NCBI RefSeq assembly: GCF_029338515.1 | Contig: NZ_CP119988.1 | Span: forward strand, 3,844,001-3,908,000 | DNA: 64,000 nucleotides | Direction: 5' to 3' | Source of the DNA: Haloglomus litoreum | GTDB lineage: Archaea > Halobacteriota > Halobacteria > Halobacteriales > Haloarculaceae | Part shown: piece by piece, positions 1-7,437 of the stretch | How the letters are laid out: each line of letters starts with the position of its first letter | Position numbering within the stretch: the stretch's first letter is position 1 | Notes under the pieces: model-generated | What the model was told of the DNA's origin: nothing | Seen by the model: the letters and a program-made list of their open reading frames with translations, nothing else | Databases searched by the model: none | Program-made: the position numbers and the translations under genes

Positions 1-449
1 CCGAAGGCGATGCCCACGCCGAGGAGGGCCTGGGTCTGGCTCTGGGCCCCGAACGAGGCCGACCGACCCTGTATCGAGTTCACGTCGTAGCCGGCCCCTT
101 CGGCCGCGTTCTGGATGCCGTCGGTGTTCGTCGACTGGAACGTGACGATGAAGGAGTTCTCCTGCGAGCGGATCGGCTGTACCGACTCCACGTCGTAGCC
201 CGCGGACCCGAACGTCGACTCGATCTGGGCAGTCGTATCGCCCGTCGTGACCTGGAGCTCGGTCCCGCCGGTGAACGCCAGTCCCGGGCGGACCGGCGCC
301 CCGGTCAGCGCGAAGAACGCGCCGATGACGGCGAGGGCGAGAATCAGCACGACCAGCGGGATGGCGATGAGCTGCCGGTTCGTGTACCGCTCGTAGTCCA
401 CGTCGGGGAGGTCGAACGGGAGCTTCCCGGTCGCGTCGGCCTCAGCCAC
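1..449 (-). CDS. secF: Protein translocase subunit SecF, N-terminal part (cut by window edge)
   Basis: The minus strand reads into the window edge as about 149 residues of SecF. A short acidic N-terminus with DLPDVDYERYTNRQ is followed by one membrane span (about residues 28-48), and then by the start of the periplasmic-type P1 domain with LAFTGGTEL, the SecD/SecF D1 signature. SecF works with SecD in the membrane to help Sec export. The start must be the GTG at 447-449, because an in-frame stop lies only two codons upstream; GGGGTGAG in front may serve as ribosome binding site. secD normally follows secF in haloarchaea and would lie outside the window. The gene is divergent from the HAD genes. 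Confidence 0.9.
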   Translation of the reverse strand, partial: MAEADATGKLPFDLPDVDYERYTNRQLIAIPLVVLILALAVIGAFFALTGAPVRPGLAFTGGTELQVTTGDTTAQIESTFGSAGYDVESVQPIRSQENSFIVTFQSTNTDGIQNAAEGAGYDVNSIQGRSASFGAQSQTQALLGVGIAF

Positions 450-557
450 CGACGCTCACCCCCACGTGCGCGGAATCTACCATGGCCACGGGTCGGAAAC
501 GGCGGCGAATAAGCCTTCTCACTTCGCCCCTGACGGGGTCGATCCCCATCCCCATGG

Positions 558-566
558 TCTATATCC
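558..566 (+). promoter_or_regulatory. TATA box of first HAD gene
   Basis: TCTATATCC is centred 27 bases before the ATG at 589. This is the spacing of archaeal leaderless promoters, and it selects the 589 start over the upstream in-frame ATG at 466. Confidence 0.6.
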
Positions 567-588
567 GCCGAGCCCCATCCCACAGGCG

Positions 589-1266
589 ATGCCCGCCGAT
601 CCGGTAGAGACAGTCCTGTTCGACCTCGACGACACCCTCTGCGAGTACCGGCGCTCGCCGGGCGACCTCATCGAGATCGCGTGCGAGGCGGTCGGGGTGG
701 AGCCGTTCTTCGGGCAGGCCGAGTACGAGGCGCGCTACGGCGAGTTCACCGACGAGAGCGACGACGTGCGAGACCTCCGCGAGCGGTGCTTCGCCGCCAT
801 CGCCGCGGACCGCGGGCGCGACCCCGACCTCGGCCGCGACATCGCCCGCGCGTTCGCCGCCGAGCGCGACCACACGAACGTCCGGCCGCTCCCGGGCGCC
901 CGCGAGGCCGTCGAGACCCTCGCCGAGCGCCACCGCGTCGGCGTCGTCACGAACGGCGCGCCCGGGATGCAGCGACGGAAGCTCTCGGCGCTCCCGTTCG
1001 CCGACCGCTTCGAGACGGTCGTCCACGCGGGCTACGACGCCCCCGCCAAACCCGCCCCCGACCCGTTCCACGAGGCGCTAGCGGCCCTCGATGGCCGCCC
1101 CGAGCGCGCGGTCCACGTCGGTAACTCCCTCTCGAGCGACGTGGCCGGCGCGCACAACGCGGGCTGCCGGTCGGTGTGGCTCCGCCAGCCGGGCGGCCCC
1201 GGCGACCACCGGCCCCACTTCACCGTCGACGGGATGGCCGAGCTGGCGGCCCCGCCATGGGAGTGA
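589..1266 (+). CDS. HAD superfamily phosphatase, copy 1
   Basis: A 225-residue haloacid-dehalogenase-type hydrolase, probably a cytoplasmic phosphatase acting on a small phosphate ester; the substrate cannot be told. Motif I is FDLDDTL near the N-terminus (Asp nucleophile and general acid), motif II is VVTNGAP, the motif III lysine is in KPAPDP, and motif IV is HVGNSLSSDVAGA. The helical cap lies between motifs I and II. The ORF is open for 41 more codons upstream, but the TATA box 27 bases before 589 and the family start (MPADPVETVLFDLDDTL) fix the start here. The next gene is a close paralogue, sharing the DRFETVVHAGYD segment and the PPWE tail, so the pair is a tandem duplication. Confidence 0.85.
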   Translation: MPADPVETVLFDLDDTLCEYRRSPGDLIEIACEAVGVEPFFGQAEYEARYGEFTDESDDVRDLRERCFAAIAADRGRDPDLGRDIARAFAAERDHTNVRPLPGAREAVETLAERHRVGVVTNGAPGMQRRKLSALPFADRFETVVHAGYDAPAKPAPDPFHEALAALDGRPERAVHVGNSLSSDVAGAHNAGCRSVWLRQPGGPGDHRPHFTVDGMAELAAPPWE

Positions 1267-1307
1267 GCGCGGACCCTCGGAGAAGCGGTCCCCCACCGCG
1301 CCGAGTC

Positions 1308-1316
1308 GTTTAATCC
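1308..1316 (+). promoter_or_regulatory. TATA box of second HAD gene
   Basis: GTTTAATCC lies 29 bases (centre) before the ATG at 1341. The second HAD gene therefore seems to have its own leaderless promoter rather than depending only on read-through from copy 1. Confidence 0.5.
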
Positions 1317-1340
1317 GGGGCAGGCCGAACCCGCCTCCGG

Positions 1341-2024
1341 ATGACGGCAGTGGAGGCGGTCACGCTGGACATCGACCGGACGCTGTGCGAGTACCGGCGC
1401 TCGACCGCGGAGCTGCTGGCCGAGGCGTTCGCCGAGGTCGGCGTCGACCCGTTCTTCACCGCCGACGAGTACCGCGACCGGATGTTCCGTTACGTGCCCC
1501 GGACGGAGACGAAGGCCGAGCTGCGGGAGGCGTGTTTCGCGGACCTCGCGGAGGAGCGGGGCCACGACCGCGCTGTTGGCCGCCGGGTCGCGGCGGCCCA
1601 CACGAACCGGCGCGACCACCGCGCGGTCGACCCAGTGCCGGGCGCCCGCGAGGCCGTCACGGCGCTCGCCGAGCGCTACCCGCTCGCCGTCGTGACGAAC
1701 GGCGCGCCCGAGATCCAGGCACCCAAACTCGACGCGCTCGGGCTCACCGACCGCTTCGAGACGGTGGTCCACGCCGGGTACGACACGCTCGCGAAGCCGG
1801 ATCCCGCGCCGTTCCTCGACGCGCTGGACGCCCTCGGGAGCGCGGCGCCCGCGACGGTCCACGTCGGCGACGGGCGCGACGACGTGCTGGGGGCCGACGC
1901 GGCCGGGATGCGGGCGGCGTGGCTCCGACACCCGGACGAGCGGGACGCGACCGGCCGACCGGGGACCCGGCCGCACTTCGAACTGGGGTCGATGCGGGAG
2001 CTGGTCGACCCGCCGTGGGAGTAG
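1341..2024 (+). CDS. HAD superfamily phosphatase, copy 2
   Basis: A 227-residue paralogue of the preceding gene with the same layout: motif I LDIDRTL (both aspartates kept), cap domain, motif II VVTNGAP, lysine in AKPDP and motif IV HVGDGRDDVLGADAAG. It differs from copy 1 in motif IV (GDGRDD against GNSLSSD) and at the base after the second aspartate, which suggests separate substrates after duplication. It is a predicted cytoplasmic hydrolase of unknown substrate. The 74-base gap to copy 1 carries a TATA box. Confidence 0.85.
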   Translation: MTAVEAVTLDIDRTLCEYRRSTAELLAEAFAEVGVDPFFTADEYRDRMFRYVPRTETKAELREACFADLAEERGHDRAVGRRVAAAHTNRRDHRAVDPVPGAREAVTALAERYPLAVVTNGAPEIQAPKLDALGLTDRFETVVHAGYDTLAKPDPAPFLDALDALGSAAPATVHVGDGRDDVLGADAAGMRAAWLRHPDERDATGRPGTRPHFELGSMRELVDPPWE

Positions 2025-2146
2025 GCGAGGAGTCCAGGACGGTGGAATCGACCCGCACCGCGACGCCTGCGACCCACCGGGGCCCGCTCCCGGAGCGGTC
2101 GGTTCCGGCCCCAGCGAGGGGCGCGAGGCACGCCCGGCTGGCGGGA

Positions 2147-3385
2147 TCAGTCGTCGTCGTCCGCGGTCGGGGCATCCGCCAGTGGCGCCGCCGCACCGGC
2201 GTCGCCGCGGGCGGCGGCCTCCAGGCGTCGGAGGAGTGCCGGCCGTGCGACGGCGTACAGCGTGTCGCCGGCGGCGAGCGTCCGGGTCCGCGAGGGGATC
2301 GCCTCGACGGTTCCCTCGGCGGGTCGGACGGCCGCCACCGACACCGCCAGGCCGCCGAGACTCACCCCCACGAGCGGACTCCCATCGGCGACGGTGGCGA
2401 CGCCCATGGTCTCCTCCGCCGCCCGCAACAGCGAGGCGAACTCGCGGTCCGCCCGGGGACTCGTCGGGAGCGTCACGAGTCGGTAGCGCGTCGTGTCGTC
2501 GAACGCCTCGGTCTCCTCCTCGTCGACGGCCAGCGTCACCGTGTCGCCGGCGCTTCCCCGGACCTCGGCCGTGGCCACGCGCTTCGGGGCGCCGTCGCCG
2601 TCGGCCGGCCGGAACACCTGCACCACGTCGCCGGCCCGGGCGGCGTGGGCCGGGTCCGCGCGGACGGGGATCGCGGCGGTCCCGGTCGGGAGTGACGGGC
2701 CGATACCGGATTCACGGGAGCCGACCGCGAGGTACGACACCACTCCGTTCTCGTCGAGTTCGACGTCGACCTGCCCGACGCCGTAGTCGGTCTTGAGGCG
2801 CTCGATGAGTCGCTTGCGGAGCTCCGCGACGGTCAGGCGGCGGGGGAAGACGAGGGTCGCGCCCGCGAACTCGGCCTTCGCTTCGGGTGGAACCGGGTCG
2901 TACCCCTCGATATCGCTCACGTCCTCCGGGAGGTCGACGGTGACGACGCGCCCGACCGCCCGGACGACCTTCGAGACCTCGCCCTCGACACGGTCGGCGC
3001 CCGTCAGTGCGAACGCGCCCGCGCCGAGGCGGTCGCCGGCACGCCCCCCGGCCGCCGCCGCGACCCCCGCAGCGAGGAAGACGCTGACGTTGAAGACGGC
3101 CGTCTCGAGCGCCAGCACCGCGGTCTTGTCGTCGATGACCTGTGCGAGCGCGAAGTCGGTGTTGAGCGAGAGCGCCACGCCGCTCAGTCCCACCAGCACG
3201 GAGAGCCCCTCGGGGACCGTCTGGGCGGCGTACCAGCGGTGGACGAGGCCGATGGCGCCACCGAGCACGAGGGCAAGCACCGCGAGGCCGGCGGCGTTGA
3301 CGAGCGAGCGCACCGGAATCCCCAGCACCGAGCCCATCCCGCCCGTCGACTGGAGCAGGGCGTCGAACGCGGCGAGCCCGGTCAT
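2147..3385 (-). CDS. Membrane protein with C-terminal TrkA-C domain (second gene of pair)
   Basis: 412 residues. The N-terminal quarter has about three hydrophobic spans (about residues 25-48, 58-80 and 88-110), the middle is soluble and charged, and the C-terminal 80 residues resemble a TrkA-C/RCK-C domain (segment with SLGGLAVSVAAVRP and LAAGDTLYAVAR). TrkA-C domains bind regulatory ligands in K+ transport systems, so this is probably a membrane regulator or transporter component for K+; the exact role is inferred. The ATG overlaps the stop of the upstream paralogue by four bases (ATGA), so the two are translationally coupled. The protein ends in a run of aspartates. Confidence 0.75.
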   Translation of the reverse strand: MTGLAAFDALLQSTGGMGSVLGIPVRSLVNAAGLAVLALVLGGAIGLVHRWYAAQTVPEGLSVLVGLSGVALSLNTDFALAQVIDDKTAVLALETAVFNVSVFLAAGVAAAAGGRAGDRLGAGAFALTGADRVEGEVSKVVRAVGRVVTVDLPEDVSDIEGYDPVPPEAKAEFAGATLVFPRRLTVAELRKRLIERLKTDYGVGQVDVELDENGVVSYLAVGSRESGIGPSLPTGTAAIPVRADPAHAARAGDVVQVFRPADGDGAPKRVATAEVRGSAGDTVTLAVDEEETEAFDDTTRYRLVTLPTSPRADREFASLLRAAEETMGVATVADGSPLVGVSLGGLAVSVAAVRPAEGTVEAIPSRTRTLAAGDTLYAVARPALLRRLEAAARGDAGAAAPLADAPTADDDD

Positions 3386-4683
3386 GCGACGGCCTCCGCG
3401 AACGCGTCCAGTGACTCGCGTGTCCCGATGGCGAACAGTTCGTCGCCGGCGGCGAGCGCGGTCTCCCCGGAGGGCGCGAACGCCCAGCCCTCGCCCGTCC
3501 GGACCGCGAGCACCGCCACGCCGTACGTCTCGCGGACGCTGGCGTTCCCGATGCTCGCCCCGTCGAGGGCGCCACCGGAACGGAGCGTCAGCCGCCGGAC
3601 GCGCTTGCCGGCGCGACGGAGGAGCGAGAGGAGTTCGAACTCGCGGCGACGCCCCCGTGACCGAACCACCACGCGCCCGCGGTCCGCTCGCAGGAGGGTG
3701 TCCGCGTCCCCTCGCGGGACCGCGACCGTCAGCCGGCCGTCGCCGCCGGTGGTCGTCGGCGCCCGTGGTGGTGGGGCCTCGGTGGCGTCGGTGGCCGTTC
3801 CACCGTCCGTCCGGGCGTCGCCGTCCCGTTCATCGCGGTCGGCCGGGGCCGAGAGGTCGCCATTGGCGCCGGGTGCCGATTCGGGTGGCTCCGGCATCCG
3901 GGCCGGTGCCGGCGGCGTTCCGGTCTTCGCGCTGAGGACGGTCCCGTCGACGGCGCCGCCGTCGGTGCGGACGGTGACGCGGTCGCCACGTGCGAGGCCG
4001 GTCGGGAGCAGGGCGTCGACGGAGACGGCTCGGTGTCCATCGGGGACGCGCTTCGAGAGGCCGGCCAGCGGCGGTGCGGCCGCAACGGTCGCCTGGCCGC
4101 GCTCGTCGAGGCGGACGGTCACCTCGGCGCAGTCGAACTCCGTCCGGAGGCGGTCGGCGAACCGCGATTCGAGTTCGCCGATCGGGAGGTCGGCGGGGAA
4201 GGTCCAGTCCCCGTCCCGGATCTCGGCGCGGATGTCGTCCGGGAGCGGCGGGTAGCCCTCCATGTCGGCCACCTCGCCGACCACCTTGACGCGGACCTGT
4301 CCACGGCCGCCGACGAGTTCCACCACGTCGGCCGAGAGCGTCTGTTCGCGGAGCTTCTGCAGGGAGACTCGCCTCGGGAACGCCGCGCCCATCGCGTCAC
4401 CCTTCGCGTGGGCGTACAGCGACATCATCAGGACGACGAGGATGGCGACGACGACCACCGGGCCGGTGGCCCGGTCGGTGACGGTCTGGTCGGTGAGCGC
4501 GAGGAGGCCGCCGTTGACGCCCGCGATGGCGAGCGCGAGGACGACCACACCGAACCCGGGGATGGAGACCCCCGTGACGTACTTGAAGATGAAGCCGAGC
4601 CCCCAGGCGACCAGGGCCGGGATGATGCCGGTGAGCACCCCCAGATAGATGCCGAGGACGACCTCGACGGGGAGCGGAGCCAT
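3382..4683 (-). CDS. Membrane protein with C-terminal TrkA-C domain (first gene of pair)
   Basis: 433 residues with the same plan as the next gene. Three membrane spans lie within the first 90 residues, followed by a soluble region starting at FPRRVSLQKLREQ, a low-complexity Pro/Glu/Asp/Thr linker (about 265-320), and a TrkA-C-like domain at the end (SIGNASVRETYGVAVLAVR, LAAGDELFAIGTR). The two share PRRL/VxxxxLR blocks and look like ancient paralogues that could form a heteromer. They are divergent from a K+ channel gene, which supports a role in K+ homeostasis. A GTTAAACG-type TATA element (plus strand 4706-4713) gives a leaderless start at 4683. Confidence 0.75.
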   Translation of the reverse strand: MAPLPVEVVLGIYLGVLTGIIPALVAWGLGFIFKYVTGVSIPGFGVVVLALAIAGVNGGLLALTDQTVTDRATGPVVVVAILVVLMMSLYAHAKGDAMGAAFPRRVSLQKLREQTLSADVVELVGGRGQVRVKVVGEVADMEGYPPLPDDIRAEIRDGDWTFPADLPIGELESRFADRLRTEFDCAEVTVRLDERGQATVAAAPPLAGLSKRVPDGHRAVSVDALLPTGLARGDRVTVRTDGGAVDGTVLSAKTGTPPAPARMPEPPESAPGANGDLSAPADRDERDGDARTDGGTATDATEAPPPRAPTTTGGDGRLTVAVPRGDADTLLRADRGRVVVRSRGRRREFELLSLLRRAGKRVRRLTLRSGGALDGASIGNASVRETYGVAVLAVRTGEGWAFAPSGETALAAGDELFAIGTRESLDAFAEAVA

Positions 4684-4705
4684 GCGCGCCCTGACGGTGG
4701 GGCCC

Positions 4706-4713
4706 GTTAAACG
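4706..4713 (-). promoter_or_regulatory. TATA box for the TrkA-C pair
   Basis: Read on the minus strand this is CGTTTAAC, centred about 27 bases before the ATG at 4683. It faces the K+ channel promoter at 4778-4787, so both promoters share a 125 bp divergent region. Confidence 0.5.
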
Positions 4714-4777
4714 AGTACCGGAGGGCGCGTCGGAACCACTCCCGTCTCCGGGACCGCTCTCGCATCCGGGACCGCGG

Positions 4778-4787
4778 TAGTTTTGTC
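4778..4787 (+). promoter_or_regulatory. TATA box of K+ channel gene
   Basis: TAGTTTTGTC is centred about 27 bases before the ATG at 4810. It argues against the in-frame TTG at 4783, which lies inside the element. Confidence 0.5.
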
Positions 4788-4809
4788 GGCCGAGAGTGAG
4801 GCCATCCCC

Positions 4810-6135
4810 ATGAGCGGGGTCGACGACGAACTCGAGGACGCTGGGCGGTCCGTCCGGCGTGCGAGCCGGGGGCTGTTCCGGGTCCGTGCGGCTATCGGCC
4901 TCGTCACCGTCGTCGCCCTCCTCTCTATCGTCACCGGTATCATCAACATCGGTGGCACGGAGACGTCCGGACTGCTCTCGGCGTACGTCCCGCAGTCCGT
5001 CGAGCAGGCGTTCGGGTTCACCGGCGCGCTCACGGGGTTCATCCTGCTCGCCACCACCGCCGGCCTCCGCCGGGGGGTCCGTGTCGCCTGGGGCATCGCG
5101 GTCGTCCTCCTCCCCGTGACGGCGTTCCAGGGACTCGTCGGGTCCACCGGGGTCGCGGTCGCCGGCCGGACCATCCCCGTGGCGACGCCGCTGGTCGCGC
5201 TCTCCGTGCTGTCGCTGCTCGGTCTGCTCATCAACTTCCGCGCGTTCGACCGGGAGTTCGACCTCGCAACGACGCAGCTGGCGGCGCTGGCGGCCATCAT
5301 CGGGGCGCAGGTGTACGGGACGGCGGGCGCGTTCGCCCTGCAGGACGGCTTCAGCGGCGTCGATTCGCTGACCGATGCCTTCTACTTCGCCCTTGTCACC
5401 GCATCCACGGTGGGCTACGGCGACGTGACACCCGAGACCGAAACCGCGAAGTTGTTCGCCATGAGCGCCCTCGTCATCGGGACGGCATCGTTCGCGGTCG
5501 CGCTGGGGACGCTGCTGACACCGGCCATCGAGGCCCGTCTCGCCGAGGCACTGGGAACCATGAACGAATCACGACTGGAACTGCTGGACGACCACGTCAT
5601 CGTGGTCGGGTTCAGCGACATGACGGAACCGATACTCGAGGAACTGGGCCGGGTCGACTTCATCGTCATCACCCGCAACGAGGAGAAGGCCCGACGCCTC
5701 CGGAACCGCGACATCGAGGTCGTCGTCGCGGATCCCTCCGACGAGGAGCCGCTCCGGAAGGTCGGCATCGAGCGGGCCCGCGCGCTCGTGGCCGCCACCG
5801 ACGACGACGCCCAGGACGCCCTCGCGATTCTCACGGCCCGGGAGCTCAACCCCAAGCTGAACATCGTCGCCGCGGCGACCGAGCGACAGAACGAGAAGAA
5901 GCTCAAGCGCGCCGGCGCCGACACGGTCGTCTCGCCGGCCGTCATCGGCGGCCACCTGCTCGCCCAGTCCGCGCTCGGCGGGGGCGCCGGCGTGGAGAAC
6001 TTCGCCGCCCGCATCGCCGAGGCCGACGAGCAGGAGATCGCGGCCGCCGACGAGGAACTGGCCGAGGGAGCGGACGGCGAGAGCACCGAAGCCAGGGCCG
6101 CGGACGACGACGAGGACGGAGAAGCCGAGCCGTAA
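4810..6135 (+). CDS. Potassium channel with RCK (TrkA-N) domain
   Basis: 441 residues. Hydrophobic spans at about 28-48, 68-85, 92-112 and 121-142 are followed by a pore module: S5 about 157-177, pore loop with the K+ selectivity filter TVGYGD at 200-205, and S6 about 214-240. From about residue 262 a Rossmann-type RCK/TrkA-N domain begins (HVIVVGFSD, then VVVADPSDEEPLRKVGI and ALVAATDDDAQDALAIL). The tail is acidic low-complexity sequence. The nucleotide-binding loop is GFSDMTE rather than a classic GxGxxG. The family gates K+ flow in response to ligands bound to the RCK ring; the ligand is unknown. ATG 4810 is chosen over TTG 4783 because of promoter spacing. Confidence 0.9.
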   Translation: MSGVDDELEDAGRSVRRASRGLFRVRAAIGLVTVVALLSIVTGIINIGGTETSGLLSAYVPQSVEQAFGFTGALTGFILLATTAGLRRGVRVAWGIAVVLLPVTAFQGLVGSTGVAVAGRTIPVATPLVALSVLSLLGLLINFRAFDREFDLATTQLAALAAIIGAQVYGTAGAFALQDGFSGVDSLTDAFYFALVTASTVGYGDVTPETETAKLFAMSALVIGTASFAVALGTLLTPAIEARLAEALGTMNESRLELLDDHVIVVGFSDMTEPILEELGRVDFIVITRNEEKARRLRNRDIEVVVADPSDEEPLRKVGIERARALVAATDDDAQDALAILTARELNPKLNIVAAATERQNEKKLKRAGADTVVSPAVIGGHLLAQSALGGGAGVENFAARIAEADEQEIAAADEELAEGADGESTEARAADDDEDGEAEP

Positions 6136-6244
6136 CCGGCGACCGTTCAGTCGACCGCGACGCTATCGGATTCTTCTGGAATTTCGTAACTAAAACGTAG
6201 TATATTATAGATGAGCAGAGATTTAGATATGGATATTGACTATA
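6136..6244. other. AT-rich convergent intergenic region
   Basis: Between the 3' ends of the K+ channel gene and purQ. Bases 6176-6243 are strikingly AT-rich for this genome (runs such as ATTTCGTAACTAAAACG and TATATTATAG). No gene is seen; the position suits transcription termination from both sides. Confidence 0.4.
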
Positions 6245-6922
6245 TTACGCGAACGCCCGCAGGAGGCCCTGGCCGTCGGTCCCGGCGTGCAGGTCGGGGA
6301 GCGTCGCGCGCTCCGGGTGGGGCATCAGGACGGCGACGGACTCGCGCTCGCCCAGGACGCCCGCGACGTTCCCCTTCGAGCCGTTGGGGTTCGCCGCGTC
6401 GGTGACCTCGCCGTCGGCGTCGCAGTAGCGGAACAGGACCCGGTTCTCCGCGACCAGGTCGTCGTAGCGGTCGTCGGCGATCTCGAAGCGGCCCTCGCCG
6501 TGGGCGATGGGCAGGCGGATGACGTCGCCCTCGTCGAAGACGCTCGTGAACGGCGTGTCCGCGCGCTCGACGCGGCAGTGGACGTGCTCGCACTGGAAGC
6601 GGGCGCTCCGGTTGGTCGTGAACGCGCCGGGGGTGAGGCCGGACTCGGAGCCGATCTGCGCGCCGTTGCAGACTCCGAGGACGGGCGTTCCCTCGTCGGC
6701 GACCTCGCGGACCTCCGCCATGATGGGCGAGCGCGCGGCCATCGCGCCGGCCCGGAGGTAGTCACCGTAGGAGAACCCGCCGGGGATGACGACGCCCGAG
6801 GGGTCGGCCGGGAGGCCGTCCTCGTGCCAGACGATGTCGGCCTCGACGCCCAGGTGTTCGAGGGCGCGGACGGCGTCGCGGTCGCAGTTCGAGCCGCCGA
6901 AGCGGATGACGGCGACGGTCAC
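6245..6922 (-). CDS. purQ: Phosphoribosylformylglycinamidine synthase, glutaminase subunit
   Basis: 225 residues. Class I glutamine amidotransferase that supplies ammonia for FGAR to FGAM conversion in purine synthesis, acting with PurS and PurL (PurL is not in this window). The N-terminus is typical (TVAVIRFGGSNCDRD), the nucleophile Cys85 sits in GVCNGAQ, the oxyanion region is IPGGFSYGDYLR, and the His of the triad is in MPHPERA near the end. An in-frame GTG at 6931 exists, but the GTG at 6922 gives the family length and is preceded by GAGGTGGTC. A 56 bp tandem duplication lies directly upstream and puts a 19-codon ORF over the start. Confidence 0.95.
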   Translation of the reverse strand: MTVAVIRFGGSNCDRDAVRALEHLGVEADIVWHEDGLPADPSGVVIPGGFSYGDYLRAGAMAARSPIMAEVREVADEGTPVLGVCNGAQIGSESGLTPGAFTTNRSARFQCEHVHCRVERADTPFTSVFDEGDVIRLPIAHGEGRFEIADDRYDDLVAENRVLFRYCDADGEVTDAANPNGSKGNVAGVLGERESVAVLMPHPERATLPDLHAGTDGQGLLRAFA

Positions 6923-7017
6923 AGCGACCACCTCGGGTGGGCGTCGGGCGTCGACGTCATCATCGAGGCGACGGTCACAGCGACCACCTCGGGTGGGCGT
7001 CGGGCGTCGACGTCATC
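6912..7017. repeat. 56-bp tandem duplication at the purQ start
   Basis: Fifty bases at 6912-6961 recur identically at 6968-7017, an offset of 56. The unit contains the purQ ribosome-binding region and GTG start with its first codons, so the start signal exists twice in tandem. The perfect identity suggests a recent event. Confidence 0.95.
6919..6978 (-). CDS. Short leader ORF created by the duplication, overlapping purQ start
   Basis: The duplicated copy of the purQ start begins GTG ACC GTC GCC and then runs through the repeat junction for 19 codons to CTG TGA. The TGA overlaps the purQ GTG (CTGTGACC). The copy keeps the GAGGTGG ribosome-binding sequence, so ribosomes could load here and reinitiate at purQ. 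Whether it is translated is unknown; it may be only a by-product of the duplication. The predicted 19-residue peptide has no recognisable function. Confidence 0.45.
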   Translation of the reverse strand: MTVASMMTSTPDAHPRWSL

Positions 7018-7030
7018 GTGCCTGCGACCG

Positions 7031-7282
7031 TCACCGCTGGTCGACCTCCACGGTGTAGTCGTGGATGGTGGGGTTGGCGAGCAGTCGCTCGGCCATCTCC
7101 TCCGCGCGGTCGGCCGCCGCGTCGGCGTCCTCGGCGTCGAGGTCCACCTCGAAGCGGTCGGCCGAGCGGAGGTCGGCCAGCTCGAACCCGAGTCGTTCGA
7201 GCGCCTCCTGGGTGCGTTCGGCCTCCGGATCCAGCACGCCGTGCTTGAGCCGGACCGTCACGACGGCGGTGTAGGCGGTCAT
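7031..7282 (-). CDS. purS: Phosphoribosylformylglycinamidine synthase subunit PurS
   Basis: 83 residues, the usual PurS length. PurS is the small subunit that bridges PurQ and PurL in FGAM synthetase. The sequence MTAYTAVVTVRLKHGVLDPEA is a typical PurS start, followed by a family-like EALERLGF segment and an acidic ADAAADRAEEM helix. The ORF is open further upstream, but ATG 7282 sits about 27 bases downstream of a TATA-like GTTTTGTC (plus strand 7305-7312). The gap of 108 bases to purQ would be about 52 without the tandem duplication. Confidence 0.93.
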   Translation of the reverse strand: MTAYTAVVTVRLKHGVLDPEAERTQEALERLGFELADLRSADRFEVDLDAEDADAAADRAEEMAERLLANPTIHDYTVEVDQR

Positions 7283-7304
7283 GTCCGAGGGGCGGTGGCG
7301 GCCG

Positions 7305-7312
7305 GACAAAAC
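7305..7312 (-). promoter_or_regulatory. TATA box of the purS-purQ operon
   Basis: GTTTTGTC on the minus strand, about 26 bases upstream of the purS ATG at 7282. Confidence 0.5.
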
Positions 7313-7437
7313 GGTTCTGTTGTGCGGGGCGGCCCCGCCGTTTGACAGACCGGGGAGCGAGCCCGCGTGACGGGAATCTCGACGAACGAGAATCGACAAC
7401 CGAGTTAACACATCTCATCCCGTGGGTTCCAGATACC

